From: Sphingomonadales bacterium
Lineage (GTDB): Bacteria; Bacteroidota; Bacteroidia; Chitinophagales; Chitinophagaceae
Reading direction: 5' to 3'
Length of the DNA stretch: 64,000 nucleotides
Assembly: GCA_016872155.1 (NCBI GenBank)
Contig: VHBB01000005.1
Location: forward strand, 1-64,000
The position numbers were made by a program, and so were the translations under genes. The notes below the pieces were generated by a model. That model ran no database searches. It saw nothing but the letters and a program-made list of their open reading frames with translations, and had not been told where the DNA came from. Below are positions 1 through 8,625 of the stretch, in pieces (the first letter of the stretch is position 1; each line of letters starts with the position of its first letter).

Positions 1-1009
1 CGGCGCCCAGCGCCTGAGGACCAGTACCGGGAACGGCAGCGGCATTAGGACGCAGGTTACCCACCATGGTCAGACGATCGCCGGCGGTAAACAGATCGGG
101 TCCGCTGGCAATACCAAAGCGAAAAGGATAATCATTAAGTTCTACCCGCTTACGAAGTGAATTGCTATTTACACTGGTAGAAAATGTTACCTGAGGTTTG
201 CCCGACTTACCACGCTTAGTAAATATCTGCACCACCCCGTTAGAGGCTCGGCTACCATAGATGGCGGCAGCAGCAGGACCATTAATGACCTCAATGCGCT
301 CGATATCGTTGGGATTAAGATCGGCAATACGGTTGGTTCCGGCCTGTATGCGGCTTCCTTGCGCATCGGCATTTAGATTAATTACATTGGCAGAGCTGTT
401 ATCGATAATAACTCCATCCACAATGTAAAGGGGCTCGGAACTTCCGAAGATAGAACCCACCCCGCGAAGGCGAACCGAAAAACCGCCGGCCGCATCACCC
501 GAATTCTGCGTTACTTGAGCCCCCATTACGCGGCCATTCAAAATACCACTCAGATTCTGTGTACCGGTATTTTGCATTTGGCGAGCGTTGATGGTCGAGA
601 TGGCATTACCCAACTCCTTTTTAGAAGTTCTTACGGTGGCACCGGTTACCACCACCTCGTCCAAACCGAGTACGTCGGCAGCGAGATCGGCATCGGTTAC
701 CAGTTCTCCCGAAGCGGGCAGCGAAATTTTCTTTTCGATCGTTTTAAGACCTGCACTGGAAAAGACCAGTACATAGTTGCCGGACTTTACGTTGGCAACA
801 AAAGAATAAGTACCCGACTCGTTGGTAGTGGCACCAAGATCGGTAGTCTTGATGGTAACGGAAACTCCGGAGAGTGCGTTACCTCCCTGATCGGTCACCT
901 TACCCTTTACTACCACTTGGGCAGAAAGCGTAGCTCCGACAAAAAGGAAACAAACAAACAGCAGGGAAGACAAGTACTTTCTGCGATTGGAAAGTAGACG
1001 CTCCTTCAT
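1..1009 (-). CDS. SusC/RagA-type TonB-linked outer membrane protein, N-terminal part
   Basis: The gene runs off the left edge; 336 codons are visible from an ATG at 1009. The product begins with a signal peptide (about residues 1-31, ending ..TLSAQ). A carboxypeptidase-regulatory-like beta-sandwich follows (about 34-115), then a TonB-box-like stretch ending DEVVVTG (about 121) and a plug domain with the typical PLYIVDGV and IYGSRASNGV motifs. This is the standard N-terminal layout of SusC porins, which import glycans or peptides across the outer membrane with a SusD lipoprotein. The beta-barrel and any susD partner would lie outside the window, so the substrate cannot be inferred. There is no STN domain, so sigma/anti-sigma signalling through this protein is unlikely. 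An exact -7 element lies about 43 bases upstream of the start. Confidence 0.93.
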   Translation of the reverse strand, partial: MKERLLSNRRKYLSSLLFVCFLFVGATLSAQVVVKGKVTDQGGNALSGVSVTIKTTDLGATTNESGTYSFVANVKSGNYVLVFSSAGLKTIEKKISLPASGELVTDADLAADVLGLDEVVVTGATVRTSKKELGNAISTINARQMQNTGTQNLSGILNGRVMGAQVTQNSGDAAGGFSVRLRGVGSIFGSSEPLYIVDGVIIDNSSANVINLNADAQGSRIQAGTNRIADLNPNDIERIEVINGPAAAAIYGSRASNGVVQIFTKRGKSGKPQVTFSTSVNSNSLRKRVELNDYPFRFGIASGPDLFTAGDRLTMVGNLRPNAAAVPGTGPQALGA

Positions 1010-1051
1010 AAGCAAGCAATTTTTATGTTAGAGAAAATAGATTTGGAAACA

Positions 1052-1059
1052 CAAATTTA
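1052..1059 (-). promoter_or_regulatory. Putative -7 promoter element for the SusC-like gene
   Basis: On the minus strand the sequence reads TAAATTTG, an exact match to the Bacteroidota -7 consensus TAnnTTTG. It lies about 43 bases before the ATG at 1009. No well-spaced -33 TTTG was found, so this rests on the -7 match and position only. Confidence 0.4.
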
Positions 1060-1190
1060 ACAGTCGACCCAACAGTTTGTTTACCTACTTATTATCCGAG
1101 TGTTAATAAAAATCCCGCAAAAAAACGCAAACCCCAGGGGCTAAACCGCCTTGCCCCAAAAGATTCTATCTTTAAAACAATATTTCAGTC

Positions 1191-2528
1191 ATGAAAAAAA
1201 GCACTGTATTTGTCTGCCTGCTGGCCCTGAGCTTTTGGGCGGGGTTTAGCGCCCATGCGCAACCCGTATTATCCGAACGCGAACAAAGTAAGATCGTCGA
1301 CGAAATAATCGAAGAGCGTTTTACGACGCTGTTACCATCGCTAATGGAGCGTACCGGTATCGATATGTGGATACTGATCTCAAGAGAGTACAACGAAGAT
1401 CCGGTACTACGCACTATGCTCCCTTCTACCTGGCTAAGTGCCCGAAGAACCACCATGCTTGTTTTTTCGTACGACGCGAACCAGAAAAAAGTAGACCGCT
1501 TAGCCATTGCCCGCTACGATGTCGGCAGTGCGATTAAAGCCGCCTGGGACATGAAAAAATTTCCCGATCAATGGAACGCGCTTATCGATCTGATCGAACA
1601 AAAAAAACCTACGCGCATTGGCATCAATACTTCAGCGCATTTTGGACATGCCGACGGATTAGATCATACGCACTACGAAATGTTGATGAGCAAACTACCT
1701 GCTGCTTATCAAACAAAAGTGGTGTCGGCCGAACCCTTGGCCGTAGGTTGGCTCGAGACCCGCACGCCCCGCGAAATGAACTACTATCAAAAATTAGTAG
1801 CCATTACGCACGAGATGATTGCCGAGGCCTTTTCTTCTAAAGTGGTAACCCCCGGTATTACCACCACCGACGACTTGGTGTGGTGGTTTCGTCAACGCAT
1901 TACCTCACTGGGGCTGAGCACCTGGTTTCATCCCTCCGTTTCTGTACAACGTAGCGACTCGGTCAATTTCGAACACCTGCGTAGTTTTTCGAATCGCCCC
2001 AAAGACGAAGTGATCATCCCCGGCGATCTCTTACATGTTGATGTCGGCATCACCTACTTGCGGCTCAATACGGACATTCAGCAACATGCCTATGTGCTGC
2101 GCCCCGACGAGATCGATGCTCCCGCCTCTCTCAAAAAAGCATTTGCCTCGAGCAACCGCCTGCAAGATATTCTTACTGCGCAGTTTACCTCGGGAAAAAC
2201 AGGAAATCAAATTCTTGCGGCAGCGCTCGCCCAAGCTAAAGCAGAGGGTATCAAGCCCAGTATTTATACGCATCCCTTAGGCTTACATGGCCACGCGGCC
2301 GGACCCACGATCGGTCTCTGGGACCAACAAGACGGCGTACCCGGCAGCGGGGACTATCCTGTCTACCCTAACACCGCCTACTCCATTGAACTAAACTCGG
2401 CTACTTTTGTTTCAGAGTGGGGTAAAGAGGTGCGCATTATGCTAGAAGAAGACGGGTACTACGATGGTAAGACCTTTCGCTACATTGGTGGAAGACAGCA
2501 GCAATTAAGAGTAATAAAATATTTGTAA
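1191..2528 (+). CDS. Secreted M24-family metallopeptidase (Xaa-Pro aminopeptidase-like)
   Basis: The 445-residue product has a Sec signal peptide (about 1-24, ending AHAQ), so it acts in the periplasm or outside the cell. The C-terminal half has the pita-bread metallopeptidase ligand pattern: Asp in LHVDVG (D284), a second Asp in RLNTD, His in the HPLGLHGH region, and Glu in YSIELNS and RIMLEED. These should bind two metal ions. The N-terminal half resembles a creatinase-type prolidase domain. The likely role is cleavage of proline-containing or other short peptides. The ATG at 1191 is preceded by a TATCTTTA element at 1167-1174, close to the -7 consensus. The stop codon shares a base with the next ATG (TAATG), which suggests translational coupling to the cytochrome-like lipoprotein. 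Confidence 0.9.
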   Translation: MKKSTVFVCLLALSFWAGFSAHAQPVLSEREQSKIVDEIIEERFTTLLPSLMERTGIDMWILISREYNEDPVLRTMLPSTWLSARRTTMLVFSYDANQKKVDRLAIARYDVGSAIKAAWDMKKFPDQWNALIDLIEQKKPTRIGINTSAHFGHADGLDHTHYEMLMSKLPAAYQTKVVSAEPLAVGWLETRTPREMNYYQKLVAITHEMIAEAFSSKVVTPGITTTDDLVWWFRQRITSLGLSTWFHPSVSVQRSDSVNFEHLRSFSNRPKDEVIIPGDLLHVDVGITYLRLNTDIQQHAYVLRPDEIDAPASLKKAFASSNRLQDILTAQFTSGKTGNQILAAALAQAKAEGIKPSIYTHPLGLHGHAAGPTIGLWDQQDGVPGSGDYPVYPNTAYSIELNSATFVSEWGKEVRIMLEEDGYYDGKTFRYIGGRQQQLRVIKYL

Positions 2529-3379
2529 TGAAATCGAATAATGCATTGAATGCCAAAACCTGGTTAACCACTTTCATAGTAGTGTCCCTCAGCATTTACA
2601 GCTGCTCAAAAGGAGAACCCACTCCGAACGATCCTTGTGCGGGTGTAACCATAAGTGTAACCGGAACCGCGACCAATCCCACCGGAGGTGCAAGTAACGG
2701 CAACATTATAGCGACCGCGAGTGGCGGATCGGGATTTACCTATAGTTTGAATGGAGGCGCCTCGCAAGCCACGGGACAGTTCGTTAATTTAGGTCCCGGT
2801 TCGTACACGGTCACCGCCAGAAGTAGTGCGGGTTGTACCGGTACCGCTAGTTTTACACTAACAGCAAATACAGGTTGCGGGGGTGTTACCATCTCGCTTA
2901 CACCTACTATTACCGGTGTTACACCTTGTGTAAGCGCCAGTGGTTCTATTACAGTAGTAGCTAGTGGTGGAACAGCTCCGTACACTTACAGTTTAAACAG
3001 CTCAACACAATTTCAAAGCAATAATTTGTTTTCGGGTTTAAATCAAGGAACATATACCATTGGGGTACGAGATGCCAATGGATGTACCTCTACCCAAGGC
3101 TCCATTACAGTGGGACAACGTTCAGCCGGACAATTATTTACTGCCGTCAAAGCAATTATTGTCGCTAAATGCGTTAGCTGCCATGGCGCTAGCGGAGGCA
3201 ATGGAGGAATTAATTTGGATGGCGATTGCAATATAGTCTCTGCAAAAGACAGAATTAAGGCCAGAGCGGTAGATGCAACGTCTAACATCATGCCTCCTGC
3301 ACCTCAATCACCATTGACCACAACAGAAAAACAAGCGATCACCAACTGGATCAACGCGGGTGGAAGGGTAATCGACTAA
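2528..3379 (+). CDS. Lipoprotein with two SprB-type repeats and a C-terminal cytochrome c motif
   Basis: The 283-residue product has a lipoprotein signal with lipobox SIYSC (Cys26). Two tandem Ig-like repeats of SprB type follow (about residues 38-113 and 118-196), each with the YTYSLN / GTYTV..D.NGC pattern. The last 80 residues hold a single c-type haem motif CVSCH (C215, C218, H219) and a downstream IMPPAP whose Met255 could be the sixth haem ligand. The end (KQAITNWINAGG) resembles the C-terminal helix of the small cytochrome domains at 35.4-36.4 kb. I infer a periplasm- or surface-facing electron carrier on a short repeat stalk; its partner is unknown. The start overlaps the stop of the M24 peptidase gene by one base, so the two are probably co-translated. 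It ends two bases before the convergent DUF3050 gene. Confidence 0.8.
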   Translation: MKSNNALNAKTWLTTFIVVSLSIYSCSKGEPTPNDPCAGVTISVTGTATNPTGGASNGNIIATASGGSGFTYSLNGGASQATGQFVNLGPGSYTVTARSSAGCTGTASFTLTANTGCGGVTISLTPTITGVTPCVSASGSITVVASGGTAPYTYSLNSSTQFQSNNLFSGLNQGTYTIGVRDANGCTSTQGSITVGQRSAGQLFTAVKAIIVAKCVSCHGASGGNGGINLDGDCNIVSAKDRIKARAVDATSNIMPPAPQSPLTTTEKQAITNWINAGGRVID

Positions 3380-3381
3380 AC

Positions 3382-4167
3382 TCAGTTAATTAAAGCAGGT
3401 TGGGCCATTTGTATCGCCTGTAGCGCGCCACTCCATAATTCCACACGAGAGCGAAGCGCTTGCTCAACCGCTATAGTGGCTTGGTTCCACTTTTGCTCAT
3501 CATGGCCACATAATTCACTGGTCATTTCGAGTGCTAATTGAGAGTGATGTCCCCCATCAACTTCAATATGCCGCTCTACATAGTATTTAAAAACAGAGAT
3601 ATCAGCATTCATGGATGTCTCTATCTTATTGATCAAACTCAAGAACATTTCAGGAATCAGATCTTCTCTTCCAAATGTAAACACCGCAGAGAGCACATGT
3701 GATCGATCTTCGTCGATCAACTGAAAGGTCGTGCGTACAAATTGACGAGCTGCCACAGGAGCTTCAGCAATGTCGAGAGCATGCGATACAGATTGTCCTT
3801 CGAGCAGCGCGGCAATAAACCGTTGAATGGAAGTGGTGTCGGCACCGGCTTTTTCCATCGCTTGCAGATATAATTCAAAATGACTGATCCGATTGCCCGC
3901 TGCATCTACATCAGACTCCTCACCGGCCACGATCTCATTGATCAAAAACCGAGTATTGGCAGAACCCACGGGCAGCCAAGGCAGTGTTACACAGGTCAGT
4001 TTTTGTTGTAACGATTTTAGCAGCGACATGAAATCCCAAACCGCATAAACGTGGTGCTCCATGTAAACTCGGAGCGCCTCGACGCTATTTATGGAGCGGT
4101 AAAGCGGATGTTGAATTATCTCTTGGCGAAGCGGATCGATACTTGAACGTAGCCTTTCTATATGCAT
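3382..4167 (-). CDS. DUF3050-family protein, candidate haem-oxygenase-like metalloenzyme
   Basis: The ATG at 4167 gives 261 residues; a TTG at 4194 would add nine residues and is less likely. The protein is predicted mostly helical, with no signal peptide, so it is cytoplasmic. It matches my memory of DUF3050. It carries motifs seen in haem-oxygenase-like diiron oxidases: EHH (37-39), an acidic stretch around E83/E84 followed by H96, FGRE (E168) with DLIP after it, and HIEVDGGHH (H200, D204, H207), which fits the H-x3-D-x2-H ligand pattern of that superfamily. What is seen is the motif set; the diiron oxidase role is inference. It is convergent with the cytochrome lipoprotein (two-base gap) and divergent from the beta-propeller gene. 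Confidence 0.75.
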   Translation of the reverse strand: MHIERLRSSIDPLRQEIIQHPLYRSINSVEALRVYMEHHVYAVWDFMSLLKSLQQKLTCVTLPWLPVGSANTRFLINEIVAGEESDVDAAGNRISHFELYLQAMEKAGADTTSIQRFIAALLEGQSVSHALDIAEAPVAARQFVRTTFQLIDEDRSHVLSAVFTFGREDLIPEMFLSLINKIETSMNADISVFKYYVERHIEVDGGHHSQLALEMTSELCGHDEQKWNQATIAVEQALRSRVELWSGALQAIQMAQPALIN

Positions 4168-4260
4168 GAGTGGTTGTCTTTTAAGAGATAACAAAAGACA
4201 GGTAAGAATGTTAGCAAATTTGCCCCCTGTTTTGTAAGTTCGTCGTCTAAAATTTACCGC

Positions 4261-7200
4261 TTGAAAAATATTTTGACCTTATTGTGCTTTTCTGTTTTAT
4301 GGACAAGCACTAGCTGGGCCCAGCCCCTCAACACCACTGAATTCAAAAACTGGAAACCCCGTACGATCGGTCCGGCCGGTATGAGTGGTCGTATAACGGC
4401 GGTCGATGCCGTAGTATCTAATCCCAATATTGTATACATTGGAGCTGCCTCGGGAGGCGTTTGGAAAACAGAAAATGCCGGCCATTCCTGGACACCGGTC
4501 TTCGATGAACAGCCCCTTCAAAATATCGGTGCCATCGCTATACAGCAAAGCAATCCGCAAGTGGTATGGGTGGGAACCGGAGAGGGAAACCCGCGTAATT
4601 CCCTCAACCTTGGCGCAGGCCTGTACCGCACTCTTGACGGCGGACGCAGTTGGAAAAAAATGGGGCTCGATAAAACCGTTTGTATTCACCGGGTTATTAT
4701 TGATCCTACCGATCCTAATACGGTTTATGTAGGCGCCATTGGTAATCCCTACGCAGAACATGCCGACCGCGGTGTTTTTAAAACGACTGATGGTGGAGAG
4801 ACGTGGAATAAGATATTATATGTAAACGATACCACGGGTTGCGCCGATATGGTGATGGACCCCTCCAATCCCAATAAAATTATTGCGGCCATGTGGCAGT
4901 TTCGCAGAAAACCCTGGGAGCTAAAAAGCGGTGGTCCCGGTAGTGGTCTCTACATTACCAGCGATGGTGGTAAGAACTGGAAAAAATTAGGAAAAGAGGA
5001 TGGCATTTCCGCAGATCCCCTGGGTCGTATCGGCATTGCTTTTGCGCGCAGCATGCCTTCCAGGGTCTATGCAAAGATCGAAGCCACTAAAAACGGATTG
5101 TATAAAAGTGATGATGGCGGATTTAGTTGGAAGCTCGTCAATAGCGATGCCTCGCAAGTAACCGATCGCCCCTTTTACTATCAAGAGATCTATGTAGATC
5201 CCAAGAACGAAAACCGCATTTATGATGTGCACTCGACCATCACGCTTAGCGAAGACGGCGGTAAATCATTTAACACCCTGATTCCCTACTCGGGCATTCA
5301 CCCCGATCACCATGCCTGGTGGATCCATCCCGAAGATCCGAATCTGATCATAGAAGGTAATGATGGTGGTATCGGCATCTCGCGCGACAGAGGCAAGACC
5401 TGGATCTTCGACGAAAAGATACCGGTCGGACAATTTTATCATGTAAACGTTGATAACGAATTTCCCTATAATGTAATGGGCGGCATGCAAGACAATGGTA
5501 GCTGGCATGGCCCTGCTTACACGTGGACCAATGGAGGTATTCGTAACTACTATTGGAACAATGTGGGTGGCGGCGACGGCTTCGATGTAATGCCCGATGC
5601 CGAAGATGCCAGTTGGGTGTATAGCGAAAGTCAGGGTGGTGCCCTCGGAAAAAGAAATTGGAAGACCGGTGAATCTTGGTACATCAAACCACCCACTCTC
5701 GATCCAAAGTTGCTGCAACGATTTAATTGGAACTCGCCCATGGCACAAGACCCCTTCGATGCCAAGACCATTTACTACGGCAGTCAGTTTGTTCATAAGA
5801 GCACCGACAAAGGTCTTAGCTGGCAAACCATCTCTCCCGATCTTACCACCAACGATACGGCCAAGATAGCTGCCTTTCAAAATACTGGCGGACTCACACT
5901 CGACATTACCGGTGCAGAAACGCATTGCACTATTCTCAGCATTTCTCCGTCGAGAAAAGAAAAAGGAACACTGTGGATCGGCACCGATGATGGCAATGTG
6001 CAACTCACGCGCGATGGTGGTGCCACCTGGATCAGTTTTCAGGGAAAGATTCCCGGACTTCCTGCCGGTTGCTGGATACCGCAAGTAGTAGCCTCTCCCC
6101 ACAATGCGGCAGAGGCATTTGTAGTAGCCAACGATTATCGAAGAGGAGATGGCAAGCCTTATATTTTTAGAACGACCGACTATGGAAAAACCTGGAAACG
6201 ATTACTCGATGAAAATAAAGTAAAAGGATATGCCCTTTGCCTACTACAAGATCCAACTGAGCCTTCGTTACTTTTTGCAGGAACCGAACATGGACTTTGG
6301 GTCAGCATCGACAATGGTAATAACTGGGCACAATGGAAAAATGGATATCCCTCTGTCTCTACCTACGACCTGGCCATACAAGAAAGAGAAGCCGACCTGG
6401 TGATTGCCACCTTTGGTCGTTCTCTTTGGGTACTCGATGACATTCGCCCGCTTCGCAAATTAGCCGCGAACACGCGAATGGCCACAGCAAACACCTCTTC
6501 GTTAATGGTATTCGATAGTCCTGGAGGCGTACAAGCGCAGTATCGTCCGGCTACCGGTTATGAGTGGAGTACGTGGGGCCTTTACGAAGGACAAAACAGA
6601 AACAGAGGTGCTGCTATTTCGTTTTTGATTCGCCCGGCAACGTCGAGTGCAACAAAGGCAAGCATTGACTCTGTAGCCGTCAAAATTTTTAACGAGTCTG
6701 GTACGCAAATTCGCTCCCTTCGCTGGGCGGTAGATAGTGGATTTAATCGTCGCTATTGGGGCATGGAAGAAAAAGGCTATCGTCAACCCGGCGGTGGTGG
6801 TGGAGAAGGTGGCGAAGGTGGAGGAGGCCGCTTTGGCATGGGCAGAGGCGGTGCCGAACCCGGTGGATTACCTGCACTACCCGGTCAATACAAAGTGGTA
6901 CTCACTTATGGAGCAAATAGCGACTCTACCCTGGTAAGCATTAGCGATGACCCACGCATCGGCAATAAGAACGAAATTAAACTGGCACAGAAAAAAGCAC
7001 TGGAGCAAATGCAGCAGTCAGCTGAAAAACTCTCCAAAGCCATGGAGCGCTTGACCGAAGCAGAAGAAGTGTGCACCAAGATCAATGCACAATTAAAAGG
7101 CGGCGACAAAAAAGCGACCGACTCCCTGAGCAAACTCACCAAGAATATACAAGACCAGATCAAAAAGATCAGAGATAAGATCTCGGGTCCAACCGAAGAG

Positions 7201-7452
7201 AAGCAAGGGCTCTCGCGAAATCCATTTTTGGTAACTGTACTATCGCAGCTTCGGGGTGCACAACAAGCCATCACCGCCAAAGCTGCCGCACCCGGCAGTG
7301 CCGAGATGCAGTTGATCGCCAACGCAGAGGCAGCCGTAAGTGCCATTGTTAAAGAGATCAATGAATTCTTTGCCGGCAGCTGGGCCGCATATCGCAACTA
7401 TGTGGAGAGCAACAGACCGCCACTATTCAAAGACTACAAGCCGATAGAATAA
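4261..7452 (+). CDS. Large secreted beta-propeller protein with Asp-box repeats (sortilin/VPS10-like)
   Basis: The 1063-residue product starts at TTG (4261). No in-frame ATG lies upstream before non-coding sequence, and the TTG opens a clear signal peptide (to about residue 22, ..SWAQ). At least ten Asp-box motifs of the form DGGxxW are spread over the first 720 residues, for example DGGRSW, DGGETW, DGGKNW, DGGFSW, DKGLSW, DGGATW and DYGKTW. These are the hallmark of BNR/VPS10 beta-propellers. After a beta-rich segment comes a Gly-rich low-complexity hinge (about 844-870), then an alpha-helical coiled coil (about 905-975) and a helical tail. Bacteroidota homologues are called glycosyl hydrolase, sortilin or VPS10 proteins, but no glycosidase active site is recognisable. 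There is no T9SS sorting domain at the C-terminus, so it is probably periplasmic. Confidence 0.85.
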   Translation: MKNILTLLCFSVLWTSTSWAQPLNTTEFKNWKPRTIGPAGMSGRITAVDAVVSNPNIVYIGAASGGVWKTENAGHSWTPVFDEQPLQNIGAIAIQQSNPQVVWVGTGEGNPRNSLNLGAGLYRTLDGGRSWKKMGLDKTVCIHRVIIDPTDPNTVYVGAIGNPYAEHADRGVFKTTDGGETWNKILYVNDTTGCADMVMDPSNPNKIIAAMWQFRRKPWELKSGGPGSGLYITSDGGKNWKKLGKEDGISADPLGRIGIAFARSMPSRVYAKIEATKNGLYKSDDGGFSWKLVNSDASQVTDRPFYYQEIYVDPKNENRIYDVHSTITLSEDGGKSFNTLIPYSGIHPDHHAWWIHPEDPNLIIEGNDGGIGISRDRGKTWIFDEKIPVGQFYHVNVDNEFPYNVMGGMQDNGSWHGPAYTWTNGGIRNYYWNNVGGGDGFDVMPDAEDASWVYSESQGGALGKRNWKTGESWYIKPPTLDPKLLQRFNWNSPMAQDPFDAKTIYYGSQFVHKSTDKGLSWQTISPDLTTNDTAKIAAFQNTGGLTLDITGAETHCTILSISPSRKEKGTLWIGTDDGNVQLTRDGGATWISFQGKIPGLPAGCWIPQVVASPHNAAEAFVVANDYRRGDGKPYIFRTTDYGKTWKRLLDENKVKGYALCLLQDPTEPSLLFAGTEHGLWVSIDNGNNWAQWKNGYPSVSTYDLAIQEREADLVIATFGRSLWVLDDIRPLRKLAANTRMATANTSSLMVFDSPGGVQAQYRPATGYEWSTWGLYEGQNRNRGAAISFLIRPATSSATKASIDSVAVKIFNESGTQIRSLRWAVDSGFNRRYWGMEEKGYRQPGGGGGEGGEGGGGRFGMGRGGAEPGGLPALPGQYKVVLTYGANSDSTLVSISDDPRIGNKNEIKLAQKKALEQMQQSAEKLSKAMERLTEAEEVCTKINAQLKGGDKKATDSLSKLTKNIQDQIKKIRDKISGPTEEKQGLSRNPFLVTVLSQLRGAQQAITAKAAAPGSAEMQLIANAEAAVSAIVKEINEFFAGSWAAYRNYVESNRPPLFKDYKPIE

Positions 7453-7491
7453 TACGATATCACTATGATTAAAAATATCGCAGACCAATTT

Positions 7492-7683
7492 TTAACCCCC
7501 GGAACCGGAGAGTAAGCGAAACTCGGTTTCGTCCATCCCAAGCAGGGTTCGATACAAAATTTCTTCCTCTTGCTGAATTATAGATGCCTCGATCTTAATC
7601 AACATAGGAGTAGACCAGTTTTCTTTTCTAACTACCCCATTACTTGAACCGGCGCTACATAGCGGGTCAAACAAGATCTTCAT
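7492..7683 (-). CDS. Short unidentified ORF, 63 residues, downstream of tatD
   Basis: An ATG at 7683 opens 63 codons ending in a Gly-rich tail (..SGSGG). I do not recognise the product. It has no signal peptide or membrane segment; the middle is amphipathic and acidic (QQEEE). It lies 75 bases downstream of tatD on the same strand. A second short frame overlaps tatD's stop codon (TTG at 7762 to a stop at 7667, 31 residues, hydrophobic then acidic). It overlaps this ORF's start by 17 bases in another frame, so a frameshifted gene remnant is possible. Apart from these frames the 7453-7758 gap shows nothing recognisable. Whether it is translated is uncertain. Confidence 0.3.
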   Translation of the reverse strand: MKILFDPLCSAGSSNGVVRKENWSTPMLIKIEASIIQQEEEILYRTLLGMDETEFRLLSGSGG

Positions 7684-7758
7684 CCAGTAAGTCTAACACC
7701 AATACGGGTGCATGTGCCAGTGTTCCAGCTCTACTAAAAAGCAAGAAAAAACCTAAGA

Positions 7759-8523
7759 TCAAAGATTAAAAAGAGCGTGTGCATTTTGTGTCGTTACCTG
7801 CGCAACCTGTTCGATCGTAATTGTTTTTACCTCGGCAAGCTTTTCGGCCACTAATCGCACATAAGACGACTCGTTGCGTTTACCGCGAAAAGGCACCGGC
7901 GTCAGATACGGAGCATCTGTCTCGAGTATAATATGCTGGAGAGGAACATCGGCCAGCACCGCACCAAGCCCTGCATTTTTATAGGTAAGTACCCCGCCAA
8001 TTCCCAAATAAAATCCAAGTTTGATAATCTCGCGGGCCTCCTCGGCACTGCCCGAAAAACAGTGAAACACGCCGGTGAGTCCCCTACCCTTATACTCTTT
8101 GATCACTTGTACACATTCTAAACAAGCATTGCGCGAGTGGATCACCACCGGCACTTTTTTTTCGAGCGCCCACTCAATTTGCACCCGAAAGGCCTCGTAT
8201 TGCTGATCGACAAAGGTCTTATCCCAATAAAAATCCAAACCGATCTCCCCCACCGCAATAAAATCTCTTTGACTCCACCAATCACGGGCAATCGATAATT
8301 CGCTTTGATGGTCTGTTTTAACGGAACAGGGATGCACTCCCATCATGGCCCGGCATTGCGCAAATTGTTCTTCCATGGCCACCAGGGCCGCATGGGTCTC
8401 TGAATCGATGGCCGGTAGCAAGATCTGCTCGACCCCGGCCTTTTGCGCGGCCTCGAGCATGGCTGACCGATCCTGCTCAAAATCAGACAGATATAAATGG
8501 GCATGCGTATCAATAAAAAACAT
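7759..8523 (-). CDS. TatD-family metal-dependent hydrolase
   Basis: The ATG at 8523 gives 254 residues; a GTG 36 bases further upstream gives a poor hydrophobic extension and was not chosen. The amidohydrolase-type TIM barrel starts with FIDTHAHL, which supplies two metal-binding His residues. It continues with VGEIGLDFYWD (metal-bridging Glu), VIHSRNA, VFHCFSGS and ILETDAPYLTP (final catalytic Asp). This is the full TatD signature, and the length is normal. TatD enzymes are cytoplasmic Mg-dependent 3'-5' nucleases or deoxyribonucleases linked to DNA repair or fragment clearance. The gene is divergent from the unknown lipoprotein gene at 8626. Confidence 0.95.
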   Translation of the reverse strand: MFFIDTHAHLYLSDFEQDRSAMLEAAQKAGVEQILLPAIDSETHAALVAMEEQFAQCRAMMGVHPCSVKTDHQSELSIARDWWSQRDFIAVGEIGLDFYWDKTFVDQQYEAFRVQIEWALEKKVPVVIHSRNACLECVQVIKEYKGRGLTGVFHCFSGSAEEAREIIKLGFYLGIGGVLTYKNAGLGAVLADVPLQHIILETDAPYLTPVPFRGKRNESSYVRLVAEKLAEVKTITIEQVAQVTTQNAHALFNL

Positions 8524-8576
8524 AGCTAGAAAAAGACAAAACTCCGTAAAAAAAACCACTCGTTAAACTTTCACTA

Positions 8577-8605
8577 TTGATTGCGGTCAAAGAAAAGTAC
8601 CTTCA
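8577..8605 (+). promoter_or_regulatory. Putative Bacteroidota-type promoter for the lipoprotein gene
   Basis: TTG (8577-8579), an 18-base spacer, then TACCTTCA (8598-8605). This approximates TTTG-N19-TAnnTTTG with a mismatch in the -7 element. The start codon lies 20 bases downstream. Confidence 0.35.
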
Positions 8606-8625
8606 CTACGCAAAACAGCAAAAAC

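Noticed and set aside
515-997. 160-codon plus-strand frame
   Set aside because: It is antisense to the SusC-like gene, whose minus-strand translation shows signal peptide, regulatory domain and plug. The plus-strand product has no recognisable features.
5266-6102. 278-codon minus-strand frame inside the beta-propeller gene
   Set aside because: The plus strand encodes clear Asp-box repeats here. The antisense frame is open because of codon bias and has no motifs.
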